From Planctomycetaceae bacterium (GTDB lineage: Bacteria; Planctomycetota; Planctomycetia; Planctomycetales; Planctomycetaceae), in assembly GCA_021732975.1 (NCBI GenBank), contig JAKFWC010000023.1, positions 620,001 to 684,000 on the forward strand: DNA of 64,000 bases. The letters run 5' to 3'. Within the stretch, counting starts at the first letter, position 1. Each line of letters starts with the position of its first letter. Shown here piece after piece: positions 1 to 9,361 of this stretch. The notes under the pieces are model-generated. The model had not been told where the DNA came from. It worked only from the letters and a program-made list of their open reading frames with translations, and did no database searches. The position numbers and the translations under genes are program-made.

Positions 1-269
1 CCGTGATGGCCGCGGAAACCGACGAATTCTGGTTGAAGCAGCGGTACTTCCAGAAGGAAGCAGAACTCGACTACAACCAGCCACAACTGAATGTGCTGCA
101 ACCGATTGTCTCCGCCGCCAACTTTTACGGCCGCGTGTTGATGCTTCCGTACCTGTGGGGCGTGTATCACCCGAAAGACGCGATCTTCGACCTCGGTGAA
201 GACAACCCCGGCAGCCCGGTACCCTACCGCAAACGGTATGTTCCTCTAGGCGTCTTTGGCGAGAAATAA
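1..269 (+). CDS. C-terminal end of an unrecognised protein (5' truncated by window edge)
   Basis: The frame is open from the first bases to a TAA stop at 267-269, so this is probably the tail of a longer gene that begins before the window. A GTG and an ATG near the edge could in principle be starts, but nothing upstream is visible to judge. About 88 residues are seen. They are rich in aromatic residues and proline, with no signal peptide, membrane segment or motif I recognise. It converges on the minus-strand HINT gene that ends at 327. Function unknown. Confidence 0.6.
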   Translation, partial: VMAAETDEFWLKQRYFQKEAELDYNQPQLNVLQPIVSAANFYGRVLMLPYLWGVYHPKDAIFDLGEDNPGSPVPYRKRYVPLGVFGEK

Positions 270-326
270 TCTCTCTTGCCGCTTGCCGCTTCGCAGAATC
301 CCCACGTTCGCGCCGTGATTCGGACC

Positions 327-2150
327 TCACCGCGCCGCCAATCCCGGCACCACAATATCCGTGGGGAGCGGCGAGGTGACATCGTGGCTGAGAATCTGCG
401 ATTCGCCGACGAAGTAACTGTTCGCCCCTTCAACGACGAGGTTATACACTGGCTCGCGACCGCCGGGGCTGACATCAGTCACGACCACGGTTCCCTGCAC
501 GCCGTGCAAACGATCGCCGGGTTGAATCTCCTTCGCCATCCGCCAACCTTGGCCAGACACCCAGAAGTAATGCCCCAGCGTCGCTTGAATGCTGTCGCCT
601 TTTGTGTGCAACGTCGTTAACGGCTGCGGGGAACGGACCGTCGTGCGAATCACCGGTTTGTAGGACAATTCGCCAGTTTGGATCTCCTTCGCCAAGACCA
701 GATCGCCGATGCGCAGAGACTCGATGGAACGCATTCCCGTCGAGGTTTTGATGGGTGTTCCCGCAGGAAGGCAGGACGAGGAACGTTCAGAGAGGGCGAT
801 GGGGGTTTCGGGAACGTAGATCTCAGTCTCGGAAATCTCCACGAGGCTTTTCTGCTCTGGGGATTGAGCATCCGTGCCGGTTTCCTGGTGCCACCAATGC
901 CAGAGACTCTCCGGGCGATCTACCAGTTCCATTCCGGTTGCGGTGCTGATTGCCTGCGCGACTCGCTTGTTTAACTCCGTTTGCTGGCGATTTTCCTGGG
1001 CAACTCGATCTTGTTGAATTTGGATTTCTTCCTGAATCTGCCTCTCCAGGTCGCCGATGATCCGGCTGCGTTGATTGACGCTGGCCATGCGGAGCGTTTC
1101 GCGACCGATCCGTGCGAATGGGATCGTTTCTCCGCCCGCTTGGAAGGCTTGCGTCCGTGGAGCATTCTGACCAACTGAGACAACGGAATGATTGATGCGT
1201 TTTACAGCGTCCCATGTCTCCGTTTGAAACTGCACGCTTAAAACCACTGCCCCCCGTTGCAACGATCTGCGAGAAGGCGGAGCCACGTGGGCGGTGGACT
1301 CAATGGGAGTTGCCAGAAGTGATAAGACCACAGGCACATAGTGTTCCCGGCGACGATCTCGTAACGCATCGGCCGCCAGATTTCGCAACGGCTCGGTCGG
1401 CGCGATGATCGACTGCCGTGCCAAGGCCAGCGTGGAATCGATCGAACGCATTCGCTTGCACCAACCGACAAAACTCGCTGTCAACTCGGACGATTCGGAA
1501 GTCAGTTGCCCTTCCATGGCGGGAATCGCAGTGGGGTCGTCGATCTCGTTCAGTTCGGTTTGTGCGATTGCTCGAACCGTCGGATTTGTGTCGTTAAGAC
1601 GTTTATGCAACCTCGTCGCGCGCGGAAGCCATACCTTATATGCTGACTCGGTGGCTTTCCGATGTCGTTCGATTTCCTGCCGCTCATCTTGGCTTAGCCA
1701 TTTGCCATCAACCGCGGTAAATCCCAAACGTTGCCAAAGAACGGGCTGATTGGAATTGATGTCGAGTGCCGCCCATAAATGGGCTCGTTCTTGTTCGCGC
1801 AGCTTCTGGTCGCGACTCCAGTTGGCGAGGACAAGGTGTTGCTCGGCTGCAAGGGATTCATTTCCACGACGAGACTCATACTCACGGAGGCGATCATCAA
1901 TGACCGTGGAAGCATCGTAAAACTGCCAGCCATCGCTGGTACGAACGTACCCCGCGGCCCAACGGGCGCGGTCGGAATGATCCAATGCCCCGCCGAGATC
2001 GTCCGCGCGGTGGGTCACGGTTCCACGCGATTCGAGTTGCAACACGGCGTCCACTACGCGGTCGGCTTTGTCCAGCTTATTCGCCGCCGCGGCAAGTCCA
2101 CCGGTCCAGACAAACGTCGCTGTGATCAGGGACAGAGTGATCCGGTTCAT
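327..2150 (-). CDS. Secreted protein with C-terminal HINT (intein-like) domain
   Basis: 607 residues. Residues 1-22 form a signal peptide (MNRITLSLITATFVWTGGLAAA), and a GGAG Shine-Dalgarno lies about 6 nt before the ATG. The middle is helical (TPR/HEAT-like up to about 280, a Gln/Glu-rich coiled coil about 350-400). Residues 460-590 form a Hedgehog/intein-type HINT domain: Cys460 follows a Ser run (SSSCLPAGTPIKT), block B has TLGH, and the end reads YFVGESQILSHD with penultimate His589 and Asp590 where inteins have Asn. Only 17 residues follow, so there is no downstream extein or toxin. In this fold the first Cys and last residues can drive self-cleavage; whether this one does is inference. 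It lies 33 nt after the vWA gene on the same strand, probably in one transcript. Confidence 0.85.
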   Translation of the reverse strand: MNRITLSLITATFVWTGGLAAAANKLDKADRVVDAVLQLESRGTVTHRADDLGGALDHSDRARWAAGYVRTSDGWQFYDASTVIDDRLREYESRRGNESLAAEQHLVLANWSRDQKLREQERAHLWAALDINSNQPVLWQRLGFTAVDGKWLSQDERQEIERHRKATESAYKVWLPRATRLHKRLNDTNPTVRAIAQTELNEIDDPTAIPAMEGQLTSESSELTASFVGWCKRMRSIDSTLALARQSIIAPTEPLRNLAADALRDRRREHYVPVVLSLLATPIESTAHVAPPSRRSLQRGAVVLSVQFQTETWDAVKRINHSVVSVGQNAPRTQAFQAGGETIPFARIGRETLRMASVNQRSRIIGDLERQIQEEIQIQQDRVAQENRQQTELNKRVAQAISTATGMELVDRPESLWHWWHQETGTDAQSPEQKSLVEISETEIYVPETPIALSERSSSCLPAGTPIKTSTGMRSIESLRIGDLVLAKEIQTGELSYKPVIRTTVRSPQPLTTLHTKGDSIQATLGHYFWVSGQGWRMAKEIQPGDRLHGVQGTVVVTDVSPGGREPVYNLVVEGANSYFVGESQILSHDVTSPLPTDIVVPGLAAR

Positions 2151-2183
2151 GACTGATCTCCATTTCCGCGGAGCGAAGGGACA

Positions 2184-3437
2184 TTATCGGATGCGGGTGT
2201 ACGTTCCGGAATTACGCTGAGAAATCTGCTTCAATAATTCTTCCGGCGGCCCTTCGGTGTCGATCCCCAGACAATCGATACGGATGTGGTGATACCGGTT
2301 CAAGAGTGTGATCGCATTGACGATTTCCGCATCGTTTGTGATCTTCCCCGCCGTCGGGCGACCGTCGGTGAGAAAGACGATTTGCTCGATGTTCTGGTCC
2401 AGTTGGATGGCGGCTTCCAACGCATCGTAGACGGCCGTCTTGCCGGTGGCTTGAAGGCTGTAGATCGACTGGATCGCGGCGGATTTGCTGGACGAATTCG
2501 CGGGGGTGAGGGCGCTCTTCCACACATCGACCCGTTCGTTGAAGACGACCATTCCGAAGGCCGCGGCTTCCGGTAGACGTTGCATCACTTTGGTGAATTC
2601 ATCCTGCATTGCTTCGAGACGCGGCTTCCCTTCCAGCGTGGAAAGCATGCTCTTGGAATGATCGAGAACGAACACCACACGCTGGGAGTAGATCGGGAGA
2701 TTGAAGAACCGTGGGAGCGCGCGTTGCCAAGGGAGATCGACGGGCAACTCTTCATTGGCCGCGACGGGGACATCCGGCACGACGCCGTCCTGAGCCGTCC
2801 ACCATTCCTTCCAGGCGGTGACATCGCTGCCGTGATTTTCTCCGGTTCGTAACGTGAGTCGGGCGACGGCTTCGTATTTCAATTGGCCATCAAGGTCCGG
2901 AAGTAAGCCGACCAGTCCCTCGACGGCAGTCGGGCCACCGATGTCCCCCAGACTGCAGACCACGGTGTGACGCAGGGCATAGAACCGTTTGGCTTCGGGA
3001 CGATCCCAGACTTTACGGATGGCGGCGGCGGTGTCATCCGCCCGACGGTGACCGAGAACCTCGACCGCAACCATGGCCAGTCGCCAGTCGCTGGCCTGCA
3101 GTGCCTGGGCCACCGAAGCGGATGCCGCGGGCAGGGGACAATCCGCGAGTTTCTGCACGGCGGTGAAAGTGCTGTCGAGGACGGGTCGGCGGACCGTCGC
3201 CGCGATCAATTCGTGGAGTGCCGTGCGGTATTCTTCGTCGTGGCCCTGGTTCCACTCGACCAAGGGAATCGCCGCCCGACGGATGGGTTCCTTTCCGGAA
3301 GCGATGCGGTTCACGACGGCGACCGCACCGGGATGTTCGCTCGCGGCAAATGCCCCACTACCGTGGAGTACAACATTCACGACGACGCACAACATCAACT
3401 CGAATCGACGGTTACGTGAATGGTCTGGAGATGACAT
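2184..3437 (-). CDS. Secreted HEAT-repeat and von Willebrand factor A domain protein
   Basis: 417 residues from the ATG at 3437. A longer frame reaches 3713 but would overlap the preceding gene and hide the signal peptide (residues 12-31, hydrophobic, ending GAFAA). Residues 50-210 are helical and HEAT-like. Residues 252-417 are a vWA domain with an intact metal site: DHSKS (Asp259, Ser261, Ser263), a TGKT segment near 331, and FLTDG (Asp358). Such domains bind ligands through a Mg/Mn ion. It lies between a coiled-coil secreted protein and the HINT protein, all on the minus strand, so the three may form an export-linked unit at the cell surface. The ligand is unknown. Confidence 0.88.
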   Translation of the reverse strand: MSSPDHSRNRRFELMLCVVVNVVLHGSGAFAASEHPGAVAVVNRIASGKEPIRRAAIPLVEWNQGHDEEYRTALHELIAATVRRPVLDSTFTAVQKLADCPLPAASASVAQALQASDWRLAMVAVEVLGHRRADDTAAAIRKVWDRPEAKRFYALRHTVVCSLGDIGGPTAVEGLVGLLPDLDGQLKYEAVARLTLRTGENHGSDVTAWKEWWTAQDGVVPDVPVAANEELPVDLPWQRALPRFFNLPIYSQRVVFVLDHSKSMLSTLEGKPRLEAMQDEFTKVMQRLPEAAAFGMVVFNERVDVWKSALTPANSSSKSAAIQSIYSLQATGKTAVYDALEAAIQLDQNIEQIVFLTDGRPTAGKITNDAEIVNAITLLNRYHHIRIDCLGIDTEGPPEELLKQISQRNSGTYTRIR

Positions 3438-3544
3438 GGGGTGCGCCTCGAGTGGGAGGGCGGGGAACACTCTCTCTAGTGAAAACGGGAACCCGCTTTC
3501 CGCATCAACAGAGAATTTCCGCCCGAAGGAGTGCCCGTTCCGAT

Positions 3545-4879
3545 TCAATCGGGCTGGGTTGCCAGCAGCAGTCGTTGTCGTTCGGCTTCCCAATCCATTA
3601 TCAGATAGGTGCCGACGGACTTCCGTCGTTGGTCGAGAGTTTGCACGGCGACGACTTTTCCTTTGGCCCCATCGACCACGTCTTTTTCTTTTTTCTGCAG
3701 GCGATCGTTCCACTTCTTGAGGGACTCGTCTTTCTGCACGAGTTGTCCCGTGGCGCGTTCATAGTCGGCAACAAGATTCTGCCGTTGGGCAATCACCACT
3801 TGCGCCTGCTGATATTGCTGGTTCATAGAGGTCATCGTTCGATTGCGGTCCTGCTGGTACTGCAGGATCTGCTGCTGACGCGTTCCCAGTTCGCGATCGA
3901 TCTGTTGCAGCTGTGTTTGTTGTCGCGGATTGGGAATGTTGCGATTCGTGTTGCCGTTATTTGATGACAGGGCTTCGTACCGGTTGAAGAGCAACTGCTG
4001 TTCCTGCTGGGCGAGGAGAATGGACCGTTCCAGCGTCTGGCGGCGCTGATCGAGCGTGTTCCATTCTTTTTCCATAAGACCCAGTTGTTTGCCGAATTCG
4101 GTCAGCTTGTTGTCGAGCGTTTTCTTCCATTCCTCGGCGGTCTGTATCAGGTTTTCGCGGTCGCCTTTGGTTTTGTCCTGTTCGTTTTTCAGGCGATTCT
4201 TTTCGGCGGCGATGGCCTCATCACGCTTCTTTTCTTCTTCGGTTTGTACGACCTCGGTGGTGTTGGCGAGACCTTCCTCTTCCTGAAGTACGGCGTCGAA
4301 ACCGCGGATGTAGGCCTCTCGACGAGTCAGGGGCATGAGACCGCGAACGCGCTGGTCGAGACGATTGAATCGTTCGACCTCCGACGCATTCGCTCCGACG
4401 ATCTGGCCGACGGAAATCGCCCGGCCGATCCACTCAGCGAACTGGTCCCGCGCTTCGTCGTCTTTCCAGCGGGGGTTATCGTCGCGCAGCCAATCTGAGT
4501 ATTTCTCAATGTGTTCGGTGGCGACCGTCCATTGCTTCTGACTCATGAGCAGAGCGACCTGTGCCTGCGCCGCCGAGACATGCTGTTTTTCGGTGGCTTG
4601 CGCAAGTTGGGCGAGTGCCTCTTTCGTCTTGGTGAGACGCAGCAGCACAATTGCGTAGGTGTAGCTGGTGTCGCTATCGTCTCGCAGAGCCTTGGCCGTC
4701 TGATAACGACGCAACGCCAAGCCGACGGATTGCGGACCGCGGTTATCGGCGGTCAGCAGCAGCGTGTGCAGAGCCTGCTGTACGGTTTTGTCGGCGACGG
4801 GATCCGCAGTCCAACCCGTACCCTGACCTAATCCCAGCACAAGGACTGGGAACATCTGTAGAAATAGGAGCCGTCGCAC
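3545..4879 (-). CDS. Exported TPR-like and long coiled-coil protein
   Basis: About 444 residues from the GTG at 4879, chosen because an AAAGGG ribosome site lies 6 nt upstream and the N-terminus then reads as a signal peptide (MRRLLFLQMFPVLVLGLG...TGWTA). An ATG at 4936 in frame is possible but has GGAGG directly touching it. Residues up to about 190 look like helical repeats. From about 200 to 420 the sequence is a charged Glu/Lys/Gln heptad-rich coiled coil. No catalytic motif is seen. It precedes the vWA protein by about 107 nt on the same strand. A structural or scaffold role in the envelope is a guess. Confidence 0.8.
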   Translation of the reverse strand: MRRLLFLQMFPVLVLGLGQGTGWTADPVADKTVQQALHTLLLTADNRGPQSVGLALRRYQTAKALRDDSDTSYTYAIVLLRLTKTKEALAQLAQATEKQHVSAAQAQVALLMSQKQWTVATEHIEKYSDWLRDDNPRWKDDEARDQFAEWIGRAISVGQIVGANASEVERFNRLDQRVRGLMPLTRREAYIRGFDAVLQEEEGLANTTEVVQTEEEKKRDEAIAAEKNRLKNEQDKTKGDRENLIQTAEEWKKTLDNKLTEFGKQLGLMEKEWNTLDQRRQTLERSILLAQQEQQLLFNRYEALSSNNGNTNRNIPNPRQQTQLQQIDRELGTRQQQILQYQQDRNRTMTSMNQQYQQAQVVIAQRQNLVADYERATGQLVQKDESLKKWNDRLQKKEKDVVDGAKGKVVAVQTLDQRRKSVGTYLIMDWEAERQRLLLATQPD

Positions 4880-4985
4880 GGGACGCCCTTTCGATCGGAG
4901 ATGCGTGTATTCTGGCCGCAACAGAAACACGCGCATCCTCCGTCACGCTAGCGATCTTTCCCGCAGGTCGCAATCCTTCTTTCCA

Positions 4986-5291
4986 TTAAGCAATGCGGAC
5001 ATGTTGGGTGCCGTGGGCGATGACCCACTCCAGCCAACGCTCCTGCTCTTCGGTGATCTCGATTTCCGTGCGGGACGCACTATCCAGCGGCGAGACAATC
5101 ATGATGACGCCATCGTCGAGAATCCGCACGGCATCCTCGCGGCGAATCCAGTATTCGCAATCGGGCAAATGCGCCGGGGCATCCTGCACGCCGGGGGGGG
5201 TGGCGAAATACGTCACATCGCGACGAAACCGGTCGGGCATCGAACAAGGCGGAGCAGCCGGTTGGTCCACCGCAATCACACGTACAGTCAT
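4986..5291 (-). CDS. Small hypothetical protein
   Basis: 101 residues, cytosolic in appearance, with no signal peptide or membrane segment. The ATG overlaps the stop of the upstream CWC gene in an ATGA arrangement (5288-5291), which is typical of translational coupling and is the best evidence that it is real. The C-terminal part (about 70-101) is a Glu-rich amphipathic stretch with Trp residues (WLEWVIAHG). I recognise no family. Its partnership with the CWC protein suggests a shared but unknown role. Confidence 0.65.
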   Translation of the reverse strand: MTVRVIAVDQPAAPPCSMPDRFRRDVTYFATPPGVQDAPAHLPDCEYWIRREDAVRILDDGVIMIVSPLDSASRTEIEITEEQERWLEWVIAHGTQHVRIA

Positions 5292-5596
5292 AGAGTTTCC
5301 TCAACTCGTTCCCGGGAGGGCGCAGTTCCCGCTGGGTCACGGCTTGTTCCAGCGCAGCCAGCAATGGTGTGTCTCGACGCGATCAAGGTATCGAGACATG
5401 CCGCGCACAGGCATTCGACACCACTCTCCACGGGCAAACCCGACGACGGTCGTGTAAAGCACCAGCAGGTGGACTTTCCCACCGCCAGCCCACATTCGTT
5501 CAAGCAGCCACAGCGCGGACAACAATTCGGCATCGGTCGGTCGCTTGGAAGGACTACGAAACTCCGTTCGACATTCCGTACCATACCACGCGACAC
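5288..5596 (-). CDS. Cysteine-rich CWC family protein
   Basis: 102 residues from a GTG at 5596; an ATG at 5584 or 5533 would keep the whole domain. The sequence CCPRCGCLNECG followed by a CWCF segment and later CLCAACLDTL matches the Cysteine-rich CWC family, a small probable zinc-binding domain of about 60 residues of unknown function. Its stop codon overlaps the start of the next small gene by 4 nt, so the two are translated together. No strong Shine-Dalgarno marks any of the possible starts, so the start is uncertain. Confidence 0.75.
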   Translation of the reverse strand: MSRGMVRNVERSFVVLPSDRPMPNCCPRCGCLNECGLAVGKSTCWCFTRPSSGLPVESGVECLCAACLDTLIASRHTIAGCAGTSRDPAGTAPSRERVEETL

Positions 5597-5668
5597 GAGT
5601 AACTTTGAAATGCAGGCGAACGAGCATTCTCGTCCGGCTCGGTGAGAGGACGCAAAGAATTGCAGGGG

Positions 5669-7543
5669 TCAGGGTTGTGATAAACGAGCGTGGCGGGCTG
5701 CTCTGGCTTGGTCACCGGATTGCATATAGTGCTCAGCCAATCGTTGGTGAATTCGAGGCAAGTTGGAACCGATGCGAACCGCCGCTTCCAACGACGGGAT
5801 GGGGTCCCGGCCGGCTGCCCGTTCGGCTTGAGCCCGCACCAGCCAATCGAGCGGATGTCGACGCAACTTCGTCAGTTCGATAACAAAGGGCAGGGCGGCC
5901 GGTTCCTTCCGGCGTTCTATCGCGGCATCACCCAGCAAGAACAGCGCATTGCACCGGTCCTGTCCAGACAGGGTTTCGTCAGCGAGCGCCGCGGTGGCGA
6001 ATTCCTCCGCCCGCGAAGGGTCCAGTTGAAACGCCAGTCGTGCCAGGACCGCTTCCATCGTTGCATCGCGTAAACCCGCATTGTGCAGTTCGATGAGCAA
6101 TACCCAGGCCCGGCGCTGATACACCTCGGCGTGATCCGCTTCCTCGTCGCGATAGGCGAATTCGGCATATGCCAATGCGAGCGAGCGCTGCCGCTCCTCT
6201 GAGCTGAATGCAGACAGATCATGAAAGGGGCGGAGTTCACCCAGCCCGCGGGGCAACATTTCCGCGTCCTTCGTTCGCGGTTCGGTCAACGCATGTTGGC
6301 CAATGCGATGATGTGTAAATGCCAGATGCGGAATCTCGGTCTCGCCCTGGGGCATGTGACAATGGACGCAGTTATTCGCCAGTGTTGTCCGTTCGCGGTC
6401 TGATTGCGGAGCACCGCAGGCATCCACAGCATGACAGGTGGCACACACTGCGTTGTAATGGGGCGGTCCCCGTTCCACATCTTTTGCGGCATGCGGATCG
6501 TGGCATGTCAGGCACGTTATGGTTTGGGAATTTGCATAGCACCGACTGAGATGCAGTTGCTCGACGTGACTGACCACGGTGAGGGGCGTGTCGGGAGCTT
6601 CCAGACGGTAATCGTTCCGGAATTGCGAGAGCGGCAGGCCGGGGCGAAAGTCCGAGAGATCACGCCCCCGCGCGACAATGCTGGCATGGCTGCGGAGATG
6701 GCATTGCTGACAGATCGCTTCCGATAACTCCCGCGACAATTTCGCCGGGTTGACGATGGTTTCGTCGATTTCCGTCTTCGACCGTACGATCGCGGTGATG
6801 TCCGTATTGCGGTGTTTGTTCAAATGCAACGAACCGGGACCGTGGCAACGCTCACAGCCGATCGCCGACTCATGCACCTCCATGCGATGCAGGCTTCGGC
6901 CGAGCGCCGCTGACCGCCCCGCATGACATTCGAGGCAGCCCTGTCCGGCGGCACGTTCAAATCCCAGATGATTCGCGCGGTCGTATCCGGGCGACATGTC
7001 CCAGCGCTTGCGTTCGGAATACCACGTGATCGGGGATTCGACGAGAAACCCCTCGGTTTCCACGAGGTAGGTCCGCGAATGTCGTCCCGAACCGACAACA
7101 TATTTGACGGGATACTCAGCGATGACGAGTGGTTCCCCGTCTGCGAGTTTCGATTCGATGTGCCACAAGGCTCCGTCGCGGCGAACCACCGCATACCGCC
7201 GCCCCGACAGAGGATGATCGAACGTCCCGTCCGGCGGCTCGGTGTCGAGATCCACCGGCAGCATCGACACGCTCATCGCCGTGTGATGGTAGGTCTCGTT
7301 CGCTTCCGCATGGCATCGTATGCACGCCGCACTCCCCACATATTGCACGTCGGCAGTGGTGTTGAGATACGGCGTGTCTGCCACGGGGAGGGGCGGCCAT
7401 GTCGTAGCGTTCGATGTTCGATCCGCAGCGGTTTCTTCCATCGCCGGTTGTGTCGGCGAACGCGATGGCGTGACCGATGATGCCCCGCAGCCGACGCAGG
7501 CCACGAGCCCCGTCAGCATGATCACGCGGTATGCGGTCTTCAT
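5669..7543 (-). CDS. Seven-heme cytochrome c lipoprotein with C-terminal TPR region
   Basis: 624 residues. The N-terminus has a lipobox (LTGLVAC, Cys at about 16), so it should be an exported lipoprotein. Seven CXXCH heme-attachment sites are visible in order: CIRCH, CLECH, CERCH, CQQCH, CLTCH, CATCH and CVHCH, between about residues 75 and 390. Several extra His residues (for example THHRIGQH) may be distal ligands. The last 200 residues are helical with TPR-like spacing and end in RLAEHYMQSGDQARAARHA. The layout resembles multiheme cytochrome c554-like/NapC-like plus TPR proteins common in planctomycetes. Its redox partner is not evident; the next gene downstream in the window lies on the same strand but is unrelated. 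Confidence 0.9.
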   Translation of the reverse strand: MKTAYRVIMLTGLVACVGCGASSVTPSRSPTQPAMEETAADRTSNATTWPPLPVADTPYLNTTADVQYVGSAACIRCHAEANETYHHTAMSVSMLPVDLDTEPPDGTFDHPLSGRRYAVVRRDGALWHIESKLADGEPLVIAEYPVKYVVGSGRHSRTYLVETEGFLVESPITWYSERKRWDMSPGYDRANHLGFERAAGQGCLECHAGRSAALGRSLHRMEVHESAIGCERCHGPGSLHLNKHRNTDITAIVRSKTEIDETIVNPAKLSRELSEAICQQCHLRSHASIVARGRDLSDFRPGLPLSQFRNDYRLEAPDTPLTVVSHVEQLHLSRCYANSQTITCLTCHDPHAAKDVERGPPHYNAVCATCHAVDACGAPQSDRERTTLANNCVHCHMPQGETEIPHLAFTHHRIGQHALTEPRTKDAEMLPRGLGELRPFHDLSAFSSEERQRSLALAYAEFAYRDEEADHAEVYQRRAWVLLIELHNAGLRDATMEAVLARLAFQLDPSRAEEFATAALADETLSGQDRCNALFLLGDAAIERRKEPAALPFVIELTKLRRHPLDWLVRAQAERAAGRDPIPSLEAAVRIGSNLPRIHQRLAEHYMQSGDQARAARHARLSQP

Positions 7544-7564
7544 CGCGCAGGCACCTGTTGAATC

Positions 7565-7816
7565 TCATTTCCGCCGGAGCGAAACGCGGACGAACGACAT
7601 CAGACCGGCATATCTGTAACCGGGGTCGATGTAGTGTTCGATCACATAAAACACAAAGTAGTACGCCCGACAGAATCCCCAAACTGCGACTGCCAGCAAC
7701 ACCGCGGTTTTCAGGTCGGGATGCTCGGCGATCAGCAATCCTGCGGCCAGCAGTCCGACCGCGAGCATCAACCCGCCTTTCAGATACAGCAGCGTCGGGC
7801 TTTTGATGTCGGTCAT
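7565..7816 (-). CDS. Small integral membrane protein
   Basis: 83 residues with two likely membrane helices: about 10-30 (LLYLKGGLMLAVGLLAAGLL) and 37-60 (LKTAVLLAVAVWGFCRAYYF). The C-terminus is basic (VRVSLRRK), suggesting it lies in the cytoplasm. It sits 21 nt upstream of the multiheme cytochrome gene on the same strand, so co-transcription is likely and it may help anchor or assemble that cytochrome, which is inference. No family recognised with confidence. Confidence 0.7.
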   Translation of the reverse strand: MTDIKSPTLLYLKGGLMLAVGLLAAGLLIAEHPDLKTAVLLAVAVWGFCRAYYFVFYVIEHYIDPGYRYAGLMSFVRVSLRRK

Positions 7817-7861
7817 GGTAATGACATCTTCGTGAGCGGCATGCCACTCACAAGAAACTTA

Positions 7862-9316
7862 CTAAATCAGCCCGGGAATGGGTGTGCCATGGTAGATGGG
7901 ATGGGGGCGCCCCAGATCATCGTGCCAGGTGGCGATCTCGGGAATGCCGAGGGCACTGTAGATCGTGGCCGCCATGTTTTCCGGGTGTTGGGGTTGGCTT
8001 GCGGGATAGGCACCGAGGGAATCGGAGGCCCCGATCACTGTGCCGCCGTGGACGCCACCGCCGGCGAAGAACACCGATTGCACCGCCCCCCAGTGATCGC
8101 GACCAGGGCTGGGATAGGATTCCGCGAGCGTCGATAATTTCGGCGTGCGGCCGAATTCACTGGCCATCACGATGAGCGTGCTGTCGAGGAGTCCGCTCGT
8201 GCGTAAGTCGTCCAGCAGCGCACACAACGCCCGATCCGTCGGCGGGAAAAGTTTTTCCTTGAGGCGATAAAAAATGTCGCCGTGGTTGTCCCACGTTTCG
8301 TTATTGCCGAGGTTCACCTGCACGAGGTTCACGCCGGATTCAACGAGGCGGTAAGCCATCAGCAGCGACCAGCCGAAACTGTTGCGACCGTAGCGCTGCT
8401 GTGTGGCGTCATCCGTCGTGGTGACATCGAAGGCACGACGGACATCTGGCGAGGTGAGCAGTGAAATCGCCGATTGCCGATGATCGTCATACTGCCGGGT
8501 CGTTGCGGAACGGTCCAGTTGACGACGTTGTTCATCCAGGGAATGCAGCAACGATGTGCGGCCATTCAACCGGCTCGCACTCATTCCCGGCGAGAGCGAA
8601 ATGTTGGGAGCTTGAAACACACGGTCGTCGGGTGATTGCGGCGCTTTCTTCGTTTCGTTGGCGAACGTGTATTGCGGATACGCTCCCCGCCAGAACGGAT
8701 TGCCGTACGGCGACGCCTCGATGAAAAACGGATCGCGACGGCTGCCCATCTGGCCGCCATACGCCCCGGGGATCACACCGCCCGACCAATGCACCAATCG
8801 CTCGGGGAGCACGATTGCCGGTGGAAGATTGTTCGACCGCGCGGGAACGGCATCTCCTACCACGGACGCAATCGACGGCCAATCGGACGGCCGCGGTTGG
8901 CGATCCCCCTTGAATCCCAGCGGCACTGAGCTTCGGCCGGTGAGCATGTAGTAATGTCCGAGCGTGTGGTCATTTGTGGGATGTGTCAACGAACGGACGA
9001 CGGACCAATCACCACTGCGCTGCGCCAAGCCGGGCAAATGCTCGCTGATCTGTATGCCCGGCGTGCGGGTATCAATGGGCGAGAACTCGCCGCGGATTTC
9101 GGCGGGAGCTTCGGGTTTCAGGTCGAAACTTTCATGCTGCGATAACCCACCAGACAGAAAGATGTAGATGCATGCCTTCGCCGTCGGCTTGATGGCTCCA
9201 TCGGTCGACGCTGCGTGCAGGTTGCGGAGATGATTCGATCCCAACCCGAGCAAGCCAATCGCCCCGGCCTGCACCACCGTCCGTCGAGACAACGCGGGAT
9301 GTTGCCATGTCTGCAT
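7862..9316 (-). CDS. DUF1501 family protein, Tat-exported
   Basis: 484 residues. The N-terminus carries a twin-arginine signal (SRRTVVQAGAIGLLGLGS). The body matches DUF1501, a sulfatase/alkaline-phosphatase-fold family abundant in planctomycetes: it has FLSGGLSQHESFDLKP near the start, VNLGNNETWDNHGD in the middle, ASEFGRTPKL later and a GRDHW segment. Its exact reaction is unknown. DUF1501 genes usually sit beside DUF1549/DUF1553 cytochrome genes, but no such partner is present here. The next gene downstream encodes a small membrane protein (45 nt gap). Confidence 0.93.
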   Translation of the reverse strand: MQTWQHPALSRRTVVQAGAIGLLGLGSNHLRNLHAASTDGAIKPTAKACIYIFLSGGLSQHESFDLKPEAPAEIRGEFSPIDTRTPGIQISEHLPGLAQRSGDWSVVRSLTHPTNDHTLGHYYMLTGRSSVPLGFKGDRQPRPSDWPSIASVVGDAVPARSNNLPPAIVLPERLVHWSGGVIPGAYGGQMGSRRDPFFIEASPYGNPFWRGAYPQYTFANETKKAPQSPDDRVFQAPNISLSPGMSASRLNGRTSLLHSLDEQRRQLDRSATTRQYDDHRQSAISLLTSPDVRRAFDVTTTDDATQQRYGRNSFGWSLLMAYRLVESGVNLVQVNLGNNETWDNHGDIFYRLKEKLFPPTDRALCALLDDLRTSGLLDSTLIVMASEFGRTPKLSTLAESYPSPGRDHWGAVQSVFFAGGGVHGGTVIGASDSLGAYPASQPQHPENMAATIYSALGIPEIATWHDDLGRPHPIYHGTPIPGLI

Positions 9317-9361
9317 CGGTCACTCCGGTGTAAAGACAACGAATTCCCAAGCTTCGCCCGT

